Below are positions 17,386-26,684 of a DNA stretch of 64,000 nt, one piece after another (within the stretch, counting starts at the first letter, position 1; the number at the start of each line of letters is the position of its first letter). A program made the translations under genes and the position numbers. The notes beneath the pieces were generated by a model. The model was not told the origin of the DNA, did not search any database, and saw only the letters and a program-made list of their open reading frames with translations. This DNA comes from Deltaproteobacteria bacterium (lineage in GTDB: Bacteria > Myxococcota_A > UBA9160 > UBA6930), in the NCBI GenBank assembly GCA_016875395.1, contig VGRF01000005.1, forward strand, positions 1 through 64,000, in the 5' to 3' direction.

Positions 17386-18753
17386 TCAGGGGCGCCGCGC
17401 GGCGAGCTCCGCGCGAAGCTGCGCGTGGCGGGCGGAAGTGATCGGGTAGTTCCACACCAGAAGCAGCCCGATCAGATAGAGCACGCCGGGGCCGGCGGAG
17501 TAGAAGATGCGCAGGCCGAGCAGCTTGTCGGGCGGGTTCACGCCATCGGTCTGAAAGCCGATCAGCGCGAGCGAGCCGAACGCGATGAACTGCCCGAGCG
17601 CGACGATCGCCTTCACCGCGAGCGACCACGCCGCGAAGAACAGCCCTGCGCGGTCTTCGCCGCTCTCGATCGCGTCGAGGTCCACCACGTCGGCCTTCAT
17701 CGACGAGGGCAACGCCGTGAGCGCGCCGGAGCCGATGCCCGAAGTCATCAGGACCGCGAGCATCAGCTTCTCTTCGCCATGCCCGACGAGCATGTAGAGC
17801 GACGTCGCGAACACCATGAATGCCATGCCGCACATCCACGCCTGGTGCTTCTCCATGCGCTTCGCGAGCAGGCCCCACAGCACGATCCCGCCCATCACGA
17901 AGGGGATGTACGCGATCAGGTTCGACATGCCGGCGCCGGCGGAGCCGACGATGTGGCGAACGAAGAACGGGTACATCACGCCCTGCAGCGCCGGGCCGAG
18001 GCCGACGATGGTGAAGGCCGCCAGCAGGCGCAGGAACGGCCCGTTGCTCAGCATCACGCGCAGGCCCTTCAGCACGGGGATCGAGGCGGCGCCCTGCCCG
18101 GTGTCGGGCACGAAGAACGCGATCCCGAGCATCGCGACGGGCAGCAGCACCGCGGTGTAGGTGGCGACGAGCTCGAGTGCGGGCCCGGGCTTCGGATCCA
18201 TCCCGAGTACGAGCGTCGGCACCGTGACGCCGACCCAGAAGCCGCCCGAGCCGGCGAACGTGCGCCAAGTCGTTATGCGCGTGCGCTCGTGATAGTCGGG
18301 AGAGAGCTCCGCGCCCCAGGCGTAGTAGGGGATGTTGATCATCGAGAATCCGAGCCAGAACAGGACCATCCAAGTCGCGAAGTAGGTCGCGTCGACCTCG
18401 CTGGGCGGTACGAACAGGCGCCACACCGCGAGCATGTACACGGGCGTGCCCGCGATCACCCAAGTCTTGCGGCGGCCGAGGCGCGCGCGCGTGCGATCGG
18501 AGAGGAAGCCGACCGCGGGGTCGATCGCGACGTCGAGCAGGCGCGCGACGAGCACGATCAACGCGACGTCGCCGAGCGCGACCCCGAGCTCTGCGTAGCG
18601 GAAGCCGAGGAACAGAGTCATTAGGTTGAGCGCGCCCATGACGGGCAATTCGAGCGCCGCGTACGAGAAGAGCTGGCGGACCGGCACGCGCCCCGCGCTC
18701 AGGGCGCTGGCGACAGGTTGACTTGCCGGATCGGTCCTCTGTGCTGCGCTCAT
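17386..18753 (-). CDS. MFS transporter, GPH (MFS_2) family
   Basis: The 455-residue transporter has about 12 transmembrane helices. The loop DVAIDPAVGFLSDRTRARLGRRK near residue 75 is characteristic of glycoside-pentoside-hexuronide:cation symporters. The substrate cannot be assigned; in this lineage such genes often sit among lipid-degradation genes. It is divergent from the M48 protease gene, with only 51 bases between starts. Confidence 0.85.
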   Translation of the reverse strand: MSAAQRTDPASQPVASALSAGRVPVRQLFSYAALELPVMGALNLMTLFLGFRYAELGVALGDVALIVLVARLLDVAIDPAVGFLSDRTRARLGRRKTWVIAGTPVYMLAVWRLFVPPSEVDATYFATWMVLFWLGFSMINIPYYAWGAELSPDYHERTRITTWRTFAGSGGFWVGVTVPTLVLGMDPKPGPALELVATYTAVLLPVAMLGIAFFVPDTGQGAASIPVLKGLRVMLSNGPFLRLLAAFTIVGLGPALQGVMYPFFVRHIVGSAGAGMSNLIAYIPFVMGGIVLWGLLAKRMEKHQAWMCGMAFMVFATSLYMLVGHGEEKLMLAVLMTSGIGSGALTALPSSMKADVVDLDAIESGEDRAGLFFAAWSLAVKAIVALGQFIAFGSLALIGFQTDGVNPPDKLLGLRIFYSAGPGVLYLIGLLLVWNYPITSARHAQLRAELAARRP

Positions 18754-18804
18754 TCGAGCACTCTACATCGACGCCGCAGCGAGCCGCGCAGATAGACTGC
18801 GCCG

Positions 18805-20106
18805 ATGCGCCGTTCGCTCGCTCTCGCACTGCTCGCCTCGGTCGTGCTGCTCGCGAGCACGGCGTTCGCGCAGGAATCCACCGCCGCGCGCCTTCCGCTG
18901 ATGGAGCAAGAGCTGGCCGAGCTGCGCGAGCCGGTCGCCGTGCCAGAGCCGACGCCCGAGGCGGTGCGGCTCTATCGCACGAGTCATTGGGTTTTGGCCG
19001 CGAGCATTGCGATCGATGCGGCGATCCCCGCGCTGATCCTGTGGAGCGGCCTCGCCGTCGCGCTGCGCTCGCGCATCGAGCGCGCGGTGAAGTGGTGGCC
19101 GCTCGTCGCGGGTCTGTTCTTCGTCGCGTACGTCGCGGCCGACTGGCTGCTCTCGCTCCCGTTCTCGTACTACCGCGGCTTCGTGCGGCTTCACGAGTAC
19201 GGGCTCTCGAACCAGTCGCTCACGGTGTGGCTGCGCGAGCGCGCGATCGGCCTCGGCGTCGAGGCGCTCGTCGGGATGCTCGTGATCTGGGTGCCGGTGC
19301 TGCTCGTGCGCAAGCTGCCGCGGCTGTGGTGGCTCGCGACCGGCGCGCTGCTCGTGCCGTTCGTGACGCTCGTCGTGTTCGTGAAGCCGATCGCGATCGA
19401 CCCGCTCACGGACGACTTCGGCGCGATGAAGAGCCCGCAGCTCGAGGCGCGCATCCTCGCGCTCGCCGAGCGCGCGGGGATCGAGGGCGCGCGCGTGTAC
19501 GAGGTGAACAAGAGCGCAGACACGAACGCGGTGAACGCCTACGTCACGGGATTCGGCTCGACCAAGCGCATCGTGCTGTGGGACACGCTGCTCGCGAAGC
19601 TCGCCCCCGAGCAAGTGCTGGTGGTGATGGGTCACGAGATGGGCCACTACGTGTTGGGGCACGTCGTGCGCGGCATCGTCGTCTACTCCGCGCTGCTGAC
19701 GTTCGCGCTGCTGCTGATCCACCTCGCCGCGAGCGCCGTGGTGCGCCGCCGCGGCGCGAAGCTCGGCCTGCGCGGCCTCGCCGATCCCGCGGCGCTGCTG
19801 CCGCTCGCGATGCTCTTCGCCGCGCTGCTCGGTCCGCTGCTGATGCCCGCGGCACTCGCCTACTCGCGCCACAACGAGCGCGAGTCCGACCGCTTCGGCC
19901 TCGAGATCACGCGCGACAACCGCGCGTGCGCGGAGGCGTACGTCGCGATGCAGGCGAGCAACCTCGGCTACCCGCGTCCCGACGCGTGGGTGCAGTGGCT
20001 GCGCGGCTCGCATCCCTCGCTCGGCGAGCGCATCGACTTCTGCAACACGTACCGCCCGTGGGAGCGCGGCGAGGCGCTGCGCTACGAGCACCTGTTCCGC
20101 GAATGA
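18805..20106 (+). CDS. M48 family (Ste24-like) membrane metallopeptidase
   Basis: This 433-residue zinc endopeptidase has a signal peptide (cleavage after TAFA), several membrane helices, the zinc motif VVMGHEMGHYVLGH near residue 276, and the third ligand in NERESDRFGLEI near residue 360. The layout matches CAAX prenyl protease 1/Ste24. In bacteria these proteins act in envelope proteolysis. The stop overlaps the start of the TPR lipoprotein gene (ATGA), suggesting the two work together. Confidence 0.9.
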   Translation: MRRSLALALLASVVLLASTAFAQESTAARLPLMEQELAELREPVAVPEPTPEAVRLYRTSHWVLAASIAIDAAIPALILWSGLAVALRSRIERAVKWWPLVAGLFFVAYVAADWLLSLPFSYYRGFVRLHEYGLSNQSLTVWLRERAIGLGVEALVGMLVIWVPVLLVRKLPRLWWLATGALLVPFVTLVVFVKPIAIDPLTDDFGAMKSPQLEARILALAERAGIEGARVYEVNKSADTNAVNAYVTGFGSTKRIVLWDTLLAKLAPEQVLVVMGHEMGHYVLGHVVRGIVVYSALLTFALLLIHLAASAVVRRRGAKLGLRGLADPAALLPLAMLFAALLGPLLMPAALAYSRHNERESDRFGLEITRDNRACAEAYVAMQASNLGYPRPDAWVQWLRGSHPSLGERIDFCNTYRPWERGEALRYEHLFRE

Positions 20107-21041
20107 GCGCCGCGTACTCGTTGCGGACGCTCGCGTTCGCCGCGCTGCTCGGAGGATGCATGGCGCTGCCGCTCGCCGATCTCGACTCGCTGTGGGACTA
20201 CGACAAACCCGCCGAGAGCGAGGCCCGCTTTCGCGCGCGCCTCGTCGAGATCGCGGACGACGCGGATGCGTCCCTGGAGACGCGCACTCAGCTCGCGCGC
20301 GCGCTCGGCTTGCAGCAACGCTTCGAGGAAGCGCACGCGGAGCTCGATCGCGTCGAGGCGAGGCTGAACACGCGGCAGGGGAGGGCCTCGCCGCGCATCC
20401 GCGCGCGGCTGCATCTCGAACGCGGCCGTGTGCTGCGTTCGAGCGGGAAGGCAGCGGAGTCGCGTCCCGAGCTCGAGCGCGCGCTCGCGGAGGCGGACGC
20501 CGCGGGCGAGGAGTTTCTCGCGTGCGACGCGCTCCACATGCTCGCGATCGTGGCGCCGCTGGAGGAGCAGGTTGCGGCGCACACCCGCGCGATCGAGCGC
20601 GTGTCGCGAACGCGCGACGAGCGCGCGAGGCGCTGGCTCGCGCCGCTCACGAACAACCTCGCCTGGGCGCACCACGACCGCGGCGAGTACGCCGAGGCGC
20701 TCGCCACTTTCGAGCGCGCCGTGCCGCTCTTCGAGGCGCGCGGGGGTGCGAATGAAGTGCGCATCGCGCGCTGGAGCGTGGCGCGCGCGCTGCGTTCGCT
20801 CGGGCGCTGCGAGGAAGCGCTGCCGCAGCAGCTCGCGCTGCTCGCGGGGCACCGCGCCGCCGGCAGCGAAGACGGCTTCGTGCACGAGGAGATCGCCGAG
20901 TGCTTACTCGCGCTCGGCCGCGGCACCGAGGCGCGCGCGCACTTCGCCGATGCGCACCGCCTGCTCTCCCGAGACGCGTGGCTCGTGCGCGACGAGGCCG
21001 CGCGGCTCGCGCGGCTGAAGCAGCTCGCGGAGGCGCCGTGA
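20103..21041 (+). CDS. TPR-repeat lipoprotein
   Basis: The 312-residue product has a lipoprotein signal ending in the lipobox LLGGC near residue 19. Helical repeats follow with TPR spacing, for example NNLAWAHHDRGEYAEALATFERAVPLF and AECLLALGRGTEARAHFADA (quoted in part). TPRs mediate protein-protein contacts, so an envelope-bound partner of the protease next door is likely. The start is fixed by the ATGA overlap with the protease stop; a much longer open frame here is a shadow. Confidence 0.8.
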   Translation: MSAAYSLRTLAFAALLGGCMALPLADLDSLWDYDKPAESEARFRARLVEIADDADASLETRTQLARALGLQQRFEEAHAELDRVEARLNTRQGRASPRIRARLHLERGRVLRSSGKAAESRPELERALAEADAAGEEFLACDALHMLAIVAPLEEQVAAHTRAIERVSRTRDERARRWLAPLTNNLAWAHHDRGEYAEALATFERAVPLFEARGGANEVRIARWSVARALRSLGRCEEALPQQLALLAGHRAAGSEDGFVHEEIAECLLALGRGTEARAHFADAHRLLSRDAWLVRDEAARLARLKQLAEAP

Positions 21042-21054
21042 TAGCTTCGCGCAC

Positions 21055-21759
21055 ATGGACGCCTCGAACCGCGCATTCATCGACGAGCTCGTTACGGAGA
21101 TCCGCGCCCGCCGCAGCTTCGGTGGTCATCCACTCTGGCACGCGATCGCCGCAGGCAAAGTCTCGCGCGAGGGGCTGAAGATCTTCGCGCGCCAGTTCTA
21201 CCTGCAGGTGAACGAGTTTCCCCGCGCAGTCTCGGCGCTCCACGCGAATTGTCCGTACTCGGATCTGCGCCACGAGCTCGCCGAGAGCGTGTACGAAGAA
21301 GAGACGGGGCGAATCTCGGGCTGCAACCTCCCGCACCCGCGCCTGTTCGGCCTGTTCGCCGCGGCGGTCGGCGTGCCCTGGGAGTCCCTAACAACCAGCG
21401 AGCCGCTGCCGTCCACCGCAGCGCTGATCCACTGGTTCGAGAACTCGACGCGCAACCGCCCGTTCCTCGAAGGCGCCGCCGCGATCCAGCTCTCGGCCGA
21501 AGGGCAGGTGCCCGGCGCATTCGGCCCGTTCGCGCGCGCGCTCGAGAAGCACTACGGGCTCTCGAAAGAGGCCGTCTCGTTCTGGGACGTGCACGAGATC
21601 GCCGATCGCGATCACGCCGACGTCGGCGATCACGCGGTGGGCCGCCATGCGAACGGCGATGAGGTGCGCGCGCGCATTCGCGCGGCGGTGCGCCAATCGC
21701 TCGCCGCGTGGTGGGGCTTCTTCGACGGCATCGAGCGCGAGATCGCGCGCGCGGCCTGA
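21055..21759 (+). CDS. heme-oxygenase-like iron-containing redox enzyme
   Basis: The 234-residue all-helical protein is of the TenA/PqqC/heme-oxygenase-like superfamily, which includes diiron oxidases. Candidate metal ligands are in YEEETG near residue 81 and in WDVHEIADRDHADVGD near residue 184. Typical substrates in the family are amino acids or fatty acids, but nothing here identifies one. It starts 13 bases after the TPR gene. Confidence 0.75.
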   Translation: MDASNRAFIDELVTEIRARRSFGGHPLWHAIAAGKVSREGLKIFARQFYLQVNEFPRAVSALHANCPYSDLRHELAESVYEEETGRISGCNLPHPRLFGLFAAAVGVPWESLTTSEPLPSTAALIHWFENSTRNRPFLEGAAAIQLSAEGQVPGAFGPFARALEKHYGLSKEAVSFWDVHEIADRDHADVGDHAVGRHANGDEVRARIRAAVRQSLAAWWGFFDGIEREIARAA

Positions 21760-21842
21760 ATCCGTCGACTCAGCTCGGTTCGGCTCGCGGCAGCGCCGTC
21801 GCAGCAGGCGTAGCATCGGCGCCGTCGTGGAGGAGGCTTGCC

Positions 21843-23051
21843 ATGCCCGGACCGCTAGACGGCATCCGCGTCGTCGAGATCGCGCAGGAGATCCAAGGCC
21901 CGTACGCGGCGATGCACCTCGCCGACCTCGGCGCCGAAGTCATCAAGGTCGAGACGCCGAAGGTCGGTGATCTCTCGCGCCACATGAAGATCAAGCTGAT
22001 CGCCCCGACCGGCGCGGAGAATCCCGAGTTCAGCCACTACTTCCTCGCGATGAATCGCGGCAAGAAGAGCATCACGCTCGACCTGAAGAACGCGGCGGCG
22101 AAGGAAGTGCTCTGGCGTCTCGTCGAGCGCGCCGACGTGCTCGTCACCAACTACCGCCCCGGCGTGCTCGACCGCCTCGGCTTTCCCTGGGACGAGCTGC
22201 AGCGCCGCAACCCGCGCCTCGTGTTCGCGCAGGGCTCGTCGTGGGGACCGCGCGGGCCGTGGAGGACGCGGCCGAGCCGCGACACGCTCGCGCAGGCCGT
22301 CGGCGGCCTGATGGCGAAGACGGGGCCCGACTCGGGCGAGCCGCACGCGGCGGGCGCGCTCGTCGCCGATCACTCGGGCGCGCTCACGCTGTTATCAGGG
22401 ATTCTCGCCGCGCTGTTCGCTCGCGAGCGCACGGGCCGCGGCCAGCGCGTGGACGTCTCGATCTACGGGACGGTGCTCGCCCTGCAGCCGATGGAGCTGA
22501 ACTTCAGCTCGCTCTCGGGCCTCGAGACGCCGCGCGCCGGGCGCGGCCACCAGTTTCTTCACGGCGTGTGGGGCGCGTTCGCGACGAAGGACGGGCACAT
22601 CTGCCTCGCGGGCGTCGACGACAAGCGCTGGCCCTCGTTCTGCGACGCGATGGGCATCGCGCATCTGCGCGACGACCCCGCGCACGACAACGTGACGCGG
22701 AACTATCACGGCTACGCCACCGCGAAAGTGCTCGACGAGATCTTCCCCACGCGCACGACGGCGGACTGGATGGAGCGCCTCACCGCGATCGACGTGCTGG
22801 CCGCGCCCGTCGCGAGTTATCAGGAAATTCTGGCCAGCGAGCAGGCCGCCGAGAACGGCTACCTGACGCACATGCAGCACCCCGATCTCGGCAGGATCAA
22901 GATCGTGGGCTCGCCGATCGGCCTTTCTGAGACGCCAGTCACAGTCTCGGGGCCGCCTCCCGAGCTCGGCGCCAACACCGAAGAGATCTTGCTCGACGCC
23001 GGCTACAGCTGGGAAGAGGTCGAGGCCTTGCGCGGCAAAGGCGCGACGTGA
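21843..23051 (+). CDS. CaiB/BaiF family CoA-transferase
   Basis: This 402-residue class III CoA-transferase moves CoA between carboxylic acids. The N-terminus is typical (PLDGIRVVEIAQEIQGPYAA, LGAEVIKVE), as are NRGKKSITLDLK and the GRGQRVDVS segment near residue 197. The ATG at 21843 follows GGAGG and gives the canonical N-terminus; the frame is open further upstream without homology. Donor and acceptor acids are unknown. Confidence 0.9.
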   Translation: MPGPLDGIRVVEIAQEIQGPYAAMHLADLGAEVIKVETPKVGDLSRHMKIKLIAPTGAENPEFSHYFLAMNRGKKSITLDLKNAAAKEVLWRLVERADVLVTNYRPGVLDRLGFPWDELQRRNPRLVFAQGSSWGPRGPWRTRPSRDTLAQAVGGLMAKTGPDSGEPHAAGALVADHSGALTLLSGILAALFARERTGRGQRVDVSIYGTVLALQPMELNFSSLSGLETPRAGRGHQFLHGVWGAFATKDGHICLAGVDDKRWPSFCDAMGIAHLRDDPAHDNVTRNYHGYATAKVLDEIFPTRTTADWMERLTAIDVLAAPVASYQEILASEQAAENGYLTHMQHPDLGRIKIVGSPIGLSETPVTVSGPPPELGANTEEILLDAGYSWEEVEALRGKGAT

Positions 23052-23078
23052 AGCTCTCCCCATCACGTGGGTGAGCTC

Positions 23079-23687
23079 ATGCGTGCGACCAGATCGCGAG
23101 CGTTCGGCATCGGCATCTTGATCGGCATGGTTGTCATGGCCGGCTGCGCCTCGAGCGGCGGCGGCAGCCAGGCGCAGCGCAACGAAGATCGCACCGTCGG
23201 CAACAGCACCTACTCCGAAGACACCGTGCTGCGCCAAGCCGAGGGCGTGTTCGGTGAAGGCGCCGAAGGCATCGGCGAGCTGATCGCGCGCGCCTTCAAG
23301 AGCTACGGCCGACCCAACGCGATCATCCGCGGCGAAGAAGGCGGCGGCGCGGTCGTGTTCGGCCTGCGCTACGGCAAAGGCCAGCTCTCCTACGCCGGCG
23401 GCGGCCAGCGCAAGATCTACTGGCAGAGCCCGTCGCTCGGCTTCGACGCGGGCGGCAACGCCGCGAAGACCTTCATCATGGTCTACAACCTGAAGAGCAC
23501 GCAGGACCTCTTCCAGCGCTACCCCGCCGTCGACGGCAGCCTCTACTTCGTGGGCGGCGCCGGCCTCAACTACAACCAAATCGGCGACACCGCGCTCGCC
23601 GTCATCCGCGTCGGCGTCGGCTGGAGAGCCGGCGTCAGCGTCGGCTACCTGAAGTTCACGCCCGAAGCGAGCGCGAATCCGTTCTGA
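23079..23687 (+). CDS. eipA: DUF1134/EipA family envelope lipoprotein
   Basis: The 202-residue exported lipoprotein has lipobox VMAGC near residue 18, then a conserved DUF1134 core: YGRPNAIIRGEEGGGAVVFG, RKIYWQSPSLGFDAGGNAAK, LYFVGGAGLNYN and the ending GYLKFTPEASANPF. EipA is a periplasmic beta-barrel protein needed for envelope integrity in Brucella. Here a lipidated version is predicted. The ATG at 23079 is preferred; GTG at 23067 would add four residues. Confidence 0.85.
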   Translation: MRATRSRAFGIGILIGMVVMAGCASSGGGSQAQRNEDRTVGNSTYSEDTVLRQAEGVFGEGAEGIGELIARAFKSYGRPNAIIRGEEGGGAVVFGLRYGKGQLSYAGGGQRKIYWQSPSLGFDAGGNAAKTFIMVYNLKSTQDLFQRYPAVDGSLYFVGGAGLNYNQIGDTALAVIRVGVGWRAGVSVGYLKFTPEASANPF

Positions 23688-23736
23688 GGTCTTAGGAGCG
23701 CCCGCCGCCGCAACTACGCCCTCGCCCAACTCGAAA

Positions 23737-23773
23737 GTGAATCCAGGGCGCCTCGATGGCGCCCTGGATTCAC
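23737..23773. repeat. perfect 16-bp hairpin, loop TCGAT (module copy 2)
   Basis: GTGAATCCAGGGCGCC (23737-23752) and its exact reverse complement (23758-23773) flank TCGAT. It shares GTGA, GCGCC, the loop and the closing bases with the hairpin at 49451-49487, while six of the seven middle pairs differ yet remain paired. It lies 49 bases after the DUF1134 stop and may also act as a terminator; TTTC follows it on the minus strand. Confidence 0.7.
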
Positions 23774-23838
23774 CCACCCCCACGCCCAACGCTGCGCGAC
23801 CTAACAAGCGAGATCGCGGCACGAGACCGCACCCCCGA

Positions 23839-24065
23839 GGAGCGCAGGGGCGGGACGGGGGGTCTGGCGCGGAGGGCCGTAGCCATCACCCGGGAGGCAC
23901 GCCTCGCTGCGCGTGCGCACGTCGGGCACCCGCGTACGCCCACACCTCCAGCCAACCGGCGCGCGGGCGGACGCGCATCACCCACCCGAATGCCCGCACC
24001 TCTCACCGGCTGCACTGCACCCAAGTGAAGGCCCGCAGCGCCACGGCCCCCTCCCGCCCCGAGCG
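23839..24065 (+). repeat. structured intergenic repeat, copy 2
   Basis: This is about 227 bases, homologous to 6768-6995. The terminal stem is conserved: GGGGCGGGA with TCCCGCCCC, GGGGGTC with GGCCCCC, TGGCGC with GCGCCA, GGGCC with GGCCC. The blocks GGGCCGTAGCC, CAGCCAACCGGCGCGCG and CCGGCTGCACTGCACCCAAG are nearly unchanged. It lies 65 bases after a 16-bp hairpin, as in copy 1. Confidence 0.7.
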
Positions 24066-24148
24066 GGACCACGAACGAGCCGCGTCTTCTCCGACTCCTC
24101 GGCGGCGAGTCTTCGACGCCGCCGATCCTCAGTAACAACTCGCTCCCG

Positions 24149-25159
24149 CTAAGCCCCGAACCCCCGCCTCAGCAGCATCAGCGTGTCGTACTCGAGCTCC
24201 GCCACGCGCCGCCCGGAAGCCGCGAGCACGATCGAGGGCACCGAGCCATCGAGGTGCTGCTTCGCTTGGCCCGCGAGCCCGAGGCCCCAGCGCAGCGTCC
24301 CCTGCGCCTTCCACCATTGAAACCGCGCCTCGTCCCACTCGCCGCCCGCTTCCTGATAGCCCGCGCGCATGTCGGCCACCGATCCGAAGCCGCCGACTTC
24401 GAGCGCGTCATTGCGGAAGCGCCACATGCGCTGCACGACCCAGCCGCAGTCCTCCATCGGATCGCCGAGGTGGCAGCCTTCCCAGTCGAGCGAGGCGCGC
24501 AGTCCGTCAGCGCCGACGATGAGGTTGCCGTTGCGGAAGTCGCCGTGAACGACGGTGATGCGCTTCGGCGCCGGCGGGATGTTGCGCTTCAGCCAGTTTA
24601 AGCAAAGCGTGAACGCGGGCGAAGGCTGCAACAACTCGTCGATCGAGCGGCGCGATACCGCGAGCGCGGTCTCGAGCGGATGCCCCGCTGGCCGCGGCAC
24701 GAGCGGGTGCGCTCTCGCGGCGTCGGCGGAGTGAAGGCGCGCGAGCGCGGCACCGCATTGCCGCGCCATCTTCGCGCCGAGGCCCGGCGTCTTCTCGACG
24801 AGGCGCAGCACTTGGCGCGGAATCGTCTCGCCCGCGATCTGCGTCGTGATGAAGAACGGTCCGCCGACACACGACGTGTCGCTGGTCGCGAAGTGCACGT
24901 GCGGCACCGGCATGCCCGCGGCCTCGGCGAGCTGCAGGTTCGAGGCCTCCACCTCGATCGGGTTCAGCTGCATCGCCGCGAACGGCACGATCGTGGCGAC
25001 GAGCTTCGTGCGCTCGCCGCCCGCGACCGCGTCGAACAGCATGTTGCGCCGCCGCGCGCCCGCCGAGGCCTGCGTCATGTTCTCGATCGCGACCTGCTTG
25101 CCCCACTGCTGCGAGAGGAACGCGGCGAGCCCCTTCGACGTCTCGTCGATCACGCTCAT
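24149..25159 (-). CDS. APH-like phosphotransferase family protein
   Basis: This 336-residue kinase-fold protein is related to aminoglycoside/choline phosphotransferases. The catalytic loop VVHGDFRNGNLIV and metal-binding LDWEGCHLGDP are near residues 208 and 228. In this branch, linked to acyl-CoA dehydrogenases, it may phosphorylate a small hydroxylated metabolite such as a hydroxyacyl-CoA (compare ACAD10/11), which is inference. ATGA overlap with the DUF6285 gene upstream shows a two-gene unit. Confidence 0.85.
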   Translation of the reverse strand: MSVIDETSKGLAAFLSQQWGKQVAIENMTQASAGARRRNMLFDAVAGGERTKLVATIVPFAAMQLNPIEVEASNLQLAEAAGMPVPHVHFATSDTSCVGGPFFITTQIAGETIPRQVLRLVEKTPGLGAKMARQCGAALARLHSADAARAHPLVPRPAGHPLETALAVSRRSIDELLQPSPAFTLCLNWLKRNIPPAPKRITVVHGDFRNGNLIVGADGLRASLDWEGCHLGDPMEDCGWVVQRMWRFRNDALEVGGFGSVADMRAGYQEAGGEWDEARFQWWKAQGTLRWGLGLAGQAKQHLDGSVPSIVLAASGRRVAELEYDTLMLLRRGFGA

Positions 25160-25542
25160 CGGAGCTGCTCCCCGGCGAAGTCGTAGTCGTCATGTCCCGG
25201 CTTCGCGATCGCGAGCTTGCCGCGCACGATTTCGAGCAGCGCCGGGAACGCTCGCCGCTCGAGCGCCGCGTCGTGGCCGGCGTCGAGGCGCGCACACAGC
25301 GCCGCGCTCAGCTCGCGCGCGCCGCGGCCGCCCGCGGGCTCCCCTAACACCTCGGTGAGCAGCGCAATCTCGCGCGCTTCGTGCGCCGGCCCGAGCTGCG
25401 CCTCGCGCTCGAGGATGCGGCACAGATTCCCCGCGACGCGCACGTTGTGTTGCAGGCCGCCCTTCGTGGCGGCGAGCACGTCGCCCTCGAGTAAATCCGC
25501 GATCGTTGCGAGCAGCTCGCTCGCGGTGGGCCGATCCTGCAT
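25156..25542 (-). CDS. DUF6285 protein
   Basis: The 128-residue helical protein begins DRPTASELLATIADLLEGDV, the signature I associate with DUF6285. Such proteins occur beside APH-like kinases and acyl-CoA dehydrogenases. Function is unknown; co-translation (ATGA overlap) with the kinase suggests a partner or accessory subunit. The start at 25542 is the first ATG that leaves the conserved N-terminus intact. Confidence 0.75.
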   Translation of the reverse strand: MQDRPTASELLATIADLLEGDVLAATKGGLQHNVRVAGNLCRILEREAQLGPAHEAREIALLTEVLGEPAGGRGARELSAALCARLDAGHDAALERRAFPALLEIVRGKLAIAKPGHDDYDFAGEQLR

Positions 25543-25631
25543 GCGCTCTCTCCTGCAACGAGCGCGCACGATATCGCCGCAGAGCGCCCGGTTTCGAGCG
25601 CCCGCGCTCGTGCGCTCGCACGGGGCTGCGG

Positions 25632-26615
25632 TCAGACGCTTCGCGTGTCGTGCCTCACGCCCCAGGGCAGCGTCGTGCTCGCGATCATGCCCTCGAGAAT
25701 CTGTGGCGGTTGGTGGTAGTGCCGCGTCCTCGAAGCCAGGCCCAGCGCGGCCGCCACGTGTGCGAGCGTTTCGGGGCAATAGCCGTAGCTGCGGATGCGC
25801 GACACGCGGCCGTCGACTTCCTCGAAGCGCGTGATTCCGCAGAGCCAGTCGCCGTCGCGCACGCTGGCGACCAGCCACTCGCCGCGGAACTCGCGCGCCT
25901 CCGCGCGCACTGCGCTCTCGGCGAGCGAGCTGGCGACCCACACGCCGTCGTTTCGCCGGCCGCCGCCGACCCCCATCACTTCGATCGTCACCGTCTCGAG
26001 CAGGATCGCCGTCACGCGCGCGACGTCGCGCGCGTTGAAGGCAGCCACGAAGCGGTCGACCAGCTCGCGCGAGGGCCTCCCGTGGTGAACCCGATCGGGC
26101 TCCGCGTGCAGTCGCGCGCGCCCGCGGTGCAGGGCCGCCTTCACCGCGCCGACGGTCGTCGACAGCACGTCGGCGATCTCGGCGTGCGACAGCTCGAAAC
26201 CCTCCGCGAGCACGATCGCGGCGCGCTCTTGCGGGCTCGCGCGCTCGAACAGCAGCTCGCCGGCCTCGCGCGCTGCGAGAGGAGCAGAAACCTCTGCCGC
26301 GATCGACTCGGGCGCGTCGTGCGACTCGTGGCTGCGTCGACGCGCGGCGTCGATCCAGAGGTTCGTCGCCACGCGCAGCAGGTACGCGCGCGGATTCGCG
26401 ACGCGGCTGTGCTCGCCATGGAGGTCTCCGCGGCCGATCGCCGCGAAACCGCGCAGCAGCGTCTCCTGCGCGAGATCCTCCGCGTCCCAGACGTTCCCGC
26501 ACATCCGCAGGCAGTAGGCGTGAAGGTTCGGGCGGAAGGGCTCGAGCGTGTCCACGTAACGAAACCACGCAGCTCGCAGCGCGCGGGCCAGCTCGTCGGT
26601 GACGGGCTCCAGCAT
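25632..26615 (-). CDS. ECF sigma factor with SnoaL-like C-terminal domain
   Basis: The 327-residue protein has sigma region 2 (LHAYCLRMCGNVWDAEDLAQETLLR), region 4 (LSHAEIADVLSTTVGAVKAALHRGR) and a C-terminal NTF2/SnoaL-like domain from about residue 175 (FVAAFNARDVARVTAILLE). ECFs with this tail often lack an anti-sigma factor, and the tail tunes activity. None is adjacent here. The ATG at 26615 is chosen because GGAGG lies eight bases upstream; the alternative GTG at 26633 would place that element inside the gene. Confidence 0.85.
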   Translation of the reverse strand: MLEPVTDELARALRAAWFRYVDTLEPFRPNLHAYCLRMCGNVWDAEDLAQETLLRGFAAIGRGDLHGEHSRVANPRAYLLRVATNLWIDAARRRSHESHDAPESIAAEVSAPLAAREAGELLFERASPQERAAIVLAEGFELSHAEIADVLSTTVGAVKAALHRGRARLHAEPDRVHHGRPSRELVDRFVAAFNARDVARVTAILLETVTIEVMGVGGGRRNDGVWVASSLAESAVRAEAREFRGEWLVASVRDGDWLCGITRFEEVDGRVSRIRSYGYCPETLAHVAAALGLASRTRHYHQPPQILEGMIASTTLPWGVRHDTRSV

Positions 26616-26684
26616 CGTGGGCACCTCCCTCACGAAGACGGCCAGGCGCTCCCTCGGGATACGGCCGACCTCGAAAAATCGTGC

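Larger units (their letters stand above)
23688..24148. other. 461-base intergenic region with hairpin and structured repeat
   Basis: Two genes converge on this region. It contains the 16-bp hairpin at 23737-23773 and repeat copy 2 at 23839-24065, both listed separately. No conserved coding frame was found. Confidence 0.6.

Noticed and set aside
18723-21041. 772-codon plus-strand open frame
   Set aside because: Only 20103-21041 (TPR lipoprotein) has protein-like sequence; the first part is a shadow of the M48 protease gene.
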